Source: Selaginella moellendorffii (Eukaryota > Streptophyta > Lycopodiopsida > Selaginellales > Selaginellaceae). Taken from it: a stretch of DNA of 64,000 bases. Location of the stretch: positions 203,616-267,615 of the forward strand of contig NW_003314286.1 in assembly GCF_000143415.4 (NCBI RefSeq). The letters are read 5' to 3'. Numbering within the stretch: the stretch's first letter is position 1; each line of letters begins with the position of its first letter. Of the stretch, positions 58,801-64,000 are shown piece by piece. The translations under genes were made by a program, and so were the position numbers. The notes beneath the pieces are model-generated. The model saw only the letters and a list, made by a program, of their open reading frames with translations, had not been told where the DNA came from and searched no databases.

Positions 58801-61800
58801 CTATGTTGTGGCTTTCTCTCGCAAATAGCTTTCCCAGCCCATGGCTTCCAATCTCTCTGCCTTCTCGATCACCTTCCTTTCTAGCTCCTCTTTGTAGGAT
58901 ATCATCCTGGAAGAGAAGAAACGAGATCGTTTTAATGGGTGAAACCATTGCAAACTCACTTGTCAAGCATTCTCGGGTCCCAAACTTGCAAGAACCTCGC
59001 AGCTAAAATCCCTGCGTTTGCTCCATTGTCCACTGCAACCCACGCAACCGGCTCTGGCTACGATCACACAAAGTGACAGTTGGTCGAGAGCGCATTGATT
59101 CTTTCAGCTGAACTGGCAACTTACTTGCACAGCGATTGGAAGTTCGATTCCATGCTTCGATGAGCCTTTGCTGGTCGGAACCCCGATCACTGGAAGTGGC
59201 GTGGCACCGGCAACAATGCCTGCGAAAACAACGAAAATATAAGCATACGAGTAGAAGATCACCAGGGACTGACCAGGTAACTCGGAGTAGCCGATCGATA
59301 CGACAACGAGAACTTTGAGACCTTTCGCGTGAGCATCTCTCACATAGTTGCTGGATACTGCTACGATCTAACCACGCACAAGAATAGAGTTAATGCTTCC
59401 ATCATATATAACAAAACGATATTTAATACCTCACAAGGCACACCAAACGATTCCAGCGCTGCGGCAGCAGCCTTCTCGGGAGTCCCCGCGCAAGTCGTCA
59501 AGATTCCCACGACAGGAGGAGCAGCTGCGGAGTTACATTCGCTCGGTAGTCAATCGTAGAATTAATCACAGTACCAGATTCCTTTGCATTGTACTGCTTT
59601 GTGATGTCGCTGCCAACAAACGCTTCCAGCTTTTCCAGACACTGCGATCTCCTCTCTTCTCCTTGGTGTGCGATAACCCTGTACAAAAACAACGTTTGGA
59701 AAAACCAAGAGAACGGAAACACCTCGACGTACTTCGATTGGAGGTGTTCGTCGGAAGTAGCCAGTATCCTCACGGCCAGAAGTCCTGCGTTCTCTGCATC
59801 ATCGACGGCTACAGTAGCAACAGGAATTCCCGTTGGCATCTGCCGTGAAAAGAATTGCCTTCTCTTTCTAACTGCGAAAGGCAAATGGTTTACCTGAGCA
59901 ATCGACAAGAAGGAATCCAGTCCTCTTAATGCTGTGACATCGACCGGAACACCGATAGCTGGGAGAGGCGTAATGCTGCCAACCATTCCTGAACCAAACC
60001 TCGAAAAGTCGAGAGAGAAAACAGAAGAAAAAATTCTACAAAAAGAATTGACTAACCGGGAAGGTGCGCAGCACCACCAGCTCCAGCGATAATCACATTG
60101 AGATTGTCAAGGTGAGCATTCGATGCGTAGCTATACATTCGTTCCGCGGTCCTGTGAGCCGAGACAATCGTCATCTACGCACAAACGACTTAGCTAGAAA
60201 AACGGCATACTAATTCACAGACCTGGTACTTTACACCAAAAAGATCAAGAAGTTTTCCGGCGTGTCTCATGGTAGAAAGATCTGAATCCGAACCCATGAT
60301 AATTCCCACTGCCGGTTTTTCTAGCTTTGAGAAAACTATATATTAAGTGAAACAGGGAAACGAAAACAAAAAACCGATGTTACCTGTCGGATGTTTGCAT
60401 TCAGCTTCTGAACCATCCGTGATTTGACGCATTCTTTGTTTCACGGTGGCCATCGATGGCCCCACAACTGTGACATGACCCATTTTTCGTTGTCTCCGAA
60501 ACTCTACGCTCAGTGTGAAGCCTAAGTCGCACTACTCAATAATGATAGCAAACCTCGCTTGTGGTACCAATGTACACTAGCACCTGGAATGCTAAATGCC
60601 TTGTTCATTATCTTTTGTGCGATAGATGCACCGAGCTCACCCTGAATGCTCGCAAACAATGAGCTACAACACGAAGAAATAAGAACGTTACCTCTTCAGC
60701 CAAAATGTTATACATTCCTGCTGCTGAAACTTTCATGGAAGTGTCACCGAGTGGCAAGCCTAGGACAGCACGAAGGTGCTGTTCAAACTGCGAAACGTAG
60801 CATGCTTCGATAGTAAGATGGCCACTGTTATGCGGTCGTGGTGCAACCTCATTCAGCAAAATCTACAAGAAAAGTTAGAAACAATCAAGAGGCAAAAAAT
60901 GTATACCAGATTATCAGAAGCCAAAAACTGCTCGACGCAAAAAAACTCCAGCGCCACCAAATGAAGCGACAGCTTTTGCTGCTAGGTCCAGTGCTGTCTT
61001 CTCGGCAGCTTTCGGAATCAGGGCCGGTGATAGCACTGTATGGCAGATGCTCCTCCTGGACGAATCAGAGAAGTTCTGAATACAAAGGAAAACGAGTAAG
61101 CTAGCCTTGCCTTTGAGTAGTCTCCACCAGTTGATAGCACCGTGTTGTTCCATCTATGCCACGGGCAACCATCACTGCTAGTTCCTAAAAGAATGGATCA
61201 GGCAAACGCAGAAAAACTACAAACCTTCTCAAAAGACACCCACTTCTCCGCAAACAGACCTTGCTCAAAACCTCCCAATGCTGCGGTGACAAGAGAAGAA
61301 CCACTTAGCGAGCAGTGAACACGGAAGGGCTATCTTACCTTTCACAGACGGAAGCAAGTCACTTCTGCTTCTCACTGCGATGTTCCCGCGGCCATCGTAA
61401 GCAAACCGGCGGCATTTTAGCATGAACGGGTATCCCAGAACAGAAGCTGCATCCTCCAAGCTTTCTAAGCCAGTAACCTGTGAACTAATGTCGATCAAAC
61501 ATTTCAAAACTGTAGAGCTCTAGACAAACCTCCACGAACTCAGGAACTGGAACACCATACTTTATAAAATGCAGCTTCTGGCGATACTTGTCCTGCAAGA
61601 AGGAAACAACGATTACCTACATTTGCTCGGAAACTGCTAACCTGAATCGTCTTAATAGTACTCGAGCTCGGTTCCACGCGAACTCCCTGCTTTTCAAGCT
61701 CGTCAAGTGTTCCCGCATCAACATGCTCTATCTCCATAGTCACGACTTCACACCTGAAATGACGAAACGAAGTTTAGCAACGAAAGAACAAGAAAAGCTG

Positions 61801-62205
61801 GTATACGCTTTGGCGAACTCCAAAACAGCATATCTATCGTCAAACTCCGCAACAACATGACGATGAGCAAGAGCACTGGCAGGACAAATCGCCGAAGGGT
61901 CCAGAACCGCGACTTTGACACCCATCGCCGAGCCAGCTTCGCACAGCATTCGGCCCAATTGCCCCCCTCCCAGGACTCCCACCACAGCATCGTCTAGCCA
62001 AAACCTCCTGCCAGAGCAAATTCTTCTTCTAGAACGAAAGAAAGACTAAGAGGATTTACCCCGATGAAAGCTGCTGCTGCTGTAAAGCCGCTTCGTTCAG
62101 CGCTCTCGCAAAGGAGATCCGAGCGGCAGTGCTCGCCTCGCCGATCCGGAGACGGCATTGGTTTGCAAAGCATCGAGAATGCGGCGGCACGGCTGGCGCT
62201 GCCAT
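58801..62205 (-). CDS. Phosphoribosylaminoimidazole carboxylase (PurK-PurE) with extra PurE-like domain
   Basis: De novo purine synthesis (AIR to CAIR), plastid in plants. Exon 1 (ATG 62205) gives a transit-like peptide. PurK (ATP-grasp): [37 protein letters not shown], then RRQRKMGH. Pur[64 protein letters not shown]. After a linker (KQYNAKES) a second PurE-like domain follows in frame through exons 59524-59430, 59367-59274, 59219-59125, 59057-58960 and 58906-58801: [59 protein letters not shown], ending with the family tail GWESYLREK. It lacks the catalytic Ser/Asp and both His. One intron is GC-AG (61056-61110). A T7 run at 60939-60945 shifts the frame by one base in PurK. Confidence 0.9.
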
Positions 62206-62323
62206 GAGCTAGAACCCTAATTTCACTTCTAGGGTTTTAGGGAACCGTTACCTTCGCTTGAGGAGTGGACACACAAAACGAGGAAACTAACTGATACAAT
62301 GACTGCTCTCCCTATCAAAGCTA

Positions 62324-63061
62324 TCACTCCGGCACGAACAGATCGGTCACTGCGACGAGAAGTGGGCGATCGAAGCCGAGACCGCCTTCTCCTTCCTGGC
62401 ATCGCTTGTGCCCGACGGTGCTCGACTTGGGCACGATGATGCGTAGAATTCCCTTCCCGGCCTGCGCGGTGACGCCCTCGGTGCATGCATTGCGCGGGAG
62501 AGCAAAGCGGAGCTCGAAGAGCCAGTTGAGAGCCGAGCCGGGGAGCTCGAGCGCTCGGGGGACCGCGGCGCTGTAGCGAGCTCGGACGCTGATAAAGCCG
62601 TGCTGCACCACGACCTCGAGCTCCTCCTTCTCGAACCCGCCCGCGACGGCGCGGATTTGCACGGCCTCTGCCTCGCGGAAGTACTGCCGCACGAACAGAT
62701 TCTTGCGGGGGCGCAGCTCGCCGGTGAGATCGATCACCATCCAGCTCACCCAACCGCCGCTCCCGTCGTCGTCGTCGTCGTCGCCAACTGCGCGCACAGA
62801 TCGAGCAAAGGATTAGCGGAGGAGGAAGAAAGAAAGAAGAAAGAGATAGAGACAAGGGAAGTCGATCGGATCGGCGAGCGCGGATGGAGGAACTAGAGCT
62901 CGCGAGCCGCTGCGCTTGATCTTGATTCTCGGACTGAGCTCCTCCTTGCGCACCCCTGGCGCCTTGACAAAGCCAGCGCCTTTGGCTGCCGCGGTGGTCG
63001 CCGCCATCGCCATCGCAGAGACGCCGCGAAAAACACCGGCATTCCCCAGCAAACGATCCAT
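62324..63061 (-). CDS. Alpha-crystallin-domain (HSP20-like) protein
   Basis: Two exons, 63061-62854 and 62787-62324, joined with phase 1 by a 66-bp intron; 223 residues. The Ala-rich N-terminus (AMAMAATTAAAKGAGFVKAP) resembles an organelle transit peptide, followed by an Asp run (DDDDDDGSGG). The C-terminal half resembles a degenerate alpha-crystallin fold: IRAVAGGFEKEELEVVVQHG, FISVRARY, LFELRFALPRNACTEGVTA, KGILRIIVPKSS. The A-x-x-x-n-G-v-L core appears as AQAGKGILRIIVP. Function is presumably chaperone-like; conservation is weak. The alternative donor at GCTCTA/GT gives a frame with a stop and was rejected. Confidence 0.65.
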
Positions 63062-63254
63062 CCCACCTCGCCAGAAACATGGAATGATGGATGCTTAAAT
63101 ACGTACTACTGGCGATACGGTCGTGAAGCGAGACATGCTAGCATATTCCGTTCCGGCAGTGGTGCTATTGTATATTCTACTAGGTAAATAAAACTCATAT
63201 AAAATTTTGCAAAACTTCGTTTGTAAAGAATTTAAGATGAACCTTCCATAAATT

Positions 63255-63460
63255 CAAGCTTTCTAAGCCAGTAACCTGAGAACTATCGTGAGCGATTCAA
63301 CATATCAAAATTGTAGAATTCTAGACAAACCTCCACGAACTCAAGAACTGACGATTTTGTCCTGGAAGAAGGAGACGAAGATGAGAACCGCTAATCTGAA
63401 TTGTCTAAATTGTGGTAACTCCCTGCTTTTCAAGCTCGCCAAGTATTTCCGCATCAACAT
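63255..63460 (-). pseudogene. Fragment duplicated from the AIR carboxylase gene
   Basis: Matches 61458-61725 in the same orientation, shortened: AAGCTTTCTAAGCCAGTAAC, CTAGACAAACCTCCACGAAC, CTCCCTGCTTTTCAAGCTCG and CGCATCAACAT occur in both. It covers exon and intron sequence of PurK, so it arose from DNA, not from mRNA. Not expressed as a gene. Confidence 0.8.
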
Positions 63461-63811
63461 ACTAACATAGGTTTAAGATTTTGCTTCCAGAAGTTCTCGA
63501 CGGCGCGAACCTCAAAAGTCAGCTTTATATTCAGAAAAAATCACTCAAACACGAGACCTTGTAGCCGCTCTTTTTTTGCAAAGCTTTGGTGGAATGACTC
63601 ATGCTGTAGATGTAGAGCGGCTGCTTGCTCGAAAATCCTCGCTTCCAAAGCAAAAAGACGCTAGAAACTCTTACACTATGGTAGAACCGCGCCCAGATTT
63701 CTCCAGGGCGAGAGAGGAATCTCGATCGAGGAGGAAACGAGGAAGCACGAAGAAGAAGGGGAGGGTGGCAATTCTTCTTTCTTCTTGAGATAGGGTTTAG
63801 GGCTTCTTGCC

Positions 63812-64000
63812 ATGGGGGGACTGCCCGTTTAGAAGACCGCAGCACACTGGAGGTGGTGAACCACGTGTTCGCGGGCTCGGATCCCGAAGAAAAGCAAAGA
63901 ATTGTGGAGGTGCTGCATTGTGTCGGTGTCCGTTTTGGCAGGGACATTGCTCGCCCCCTTGACGAGCCAGAGGAAGTGCGCAAGGTACTTGGACGCCCTC
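63812..64000 (+). CDS. 5' part of an unidentified gene, runs off the window
   Basis: Preceded by GATAGGGTTTAGGGC as other genes here. A good coding frame from about 63817 reads ARLEDRSTLEVVNHVFAG, EEKQRIVEVLHCVGVRFG and RPLDEPEEVRKVLG to the window end. The ATG at 63812 is out of this frame by one base across a run of six G, so the start may be elsewhere, or the run may have a length error. No family recognised. Confidence 0.4.

Noticed and set aside
62229-63080. 283-codon minus-strand Arg-rich frame
   Set aside because: Alternate frame over the HSP20-like gene; the spliced two-exon model gives the alpha-crystallin motifs, this frame does not.

Overview
The window reads as nuclear DNA of a land plant with very small introns, most likely a lycophyte of the Selaginella moellendorffii type (inferred from gene content and architecture; no database was searched). 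Introns in almost every gene are about 50-65 bp, neighbouring genes are often 75-200 bp apart, and the gene set is plant-specific: HAK/KUP potassium transporter, phospholipase D alpha, two SAURs, DEK, a class II small heat-shock protein, a bifunctional PurK-PurE enzyme and several intronless PPR genes.

Layout. 1-11.2 kb is repeat DNA. A retrotransposon-like region with a tRNA-Met-type primer binding site (about 1-3106) borders an LTR-like sequence (3109-4640). That sequence recurs in inverted orientation at 5740-7107, and both copies carry the same minisatellite. A decayed Ty1/copia fragment (7382-9490) and an unclassified dispersed repeat (9780-10852, again at 14610-15229) follow. 11.3-22.3 kb mixes one nine-exon TPR gene, an intact PPR gene (20040-21908) and decaying duplicates of a PPR gene and a phytanoyl-CoA-dioxygenase-like gene.

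22.3-64 kb is dense genic DNA. In order it holds: KUP transporter (-), nucleotide-sugar/triose-phosphate-type transporter (-), SixA-like phosphohistidine phosphatase (+), nuclear-encoded organellar uS19 (-), acidic IQ-motif protein (-), glucosidase I (+), SnRK1-like kinase (-), a doubtful small ORF and a class II HSP20 (+), PLD alpha (+), DEK (-), SAUR (-), PPR (-), SAUR (-), TrmO-like tRNA methyltransferase (-), LSMT-type SET protein (-), ribosomal protein uS5/S2 (+), PPIL3-type cyclophilin (-), AIR carboxylase (-), an alpha-crystallin-domain protein (-), a fragment copied from the AIR carboxylase gene, and the 5' end of an unidentified gene (+). These are mostly unrelated housekeeping functions rather than one pathway.

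The observation most worth following is in the AIR carboxylase gene (58801-62205). After a normal PurK-PurE pair it continues in frame into a second PurE-like domain that keeps the intron positions and phases of the first but lacks its catalytic residues, apparently an intragenic domain duplication that became a pseudo-enzyme domain. Other points are a PLD alpha intron enlarged by tandem repeats yet fully open in frame, a SnRK1-like kinase without the C-terminal regulatory domain, two head-to-head gene pairs about 98 bp apart, and an AGAACCCTA motif next to many start codons.
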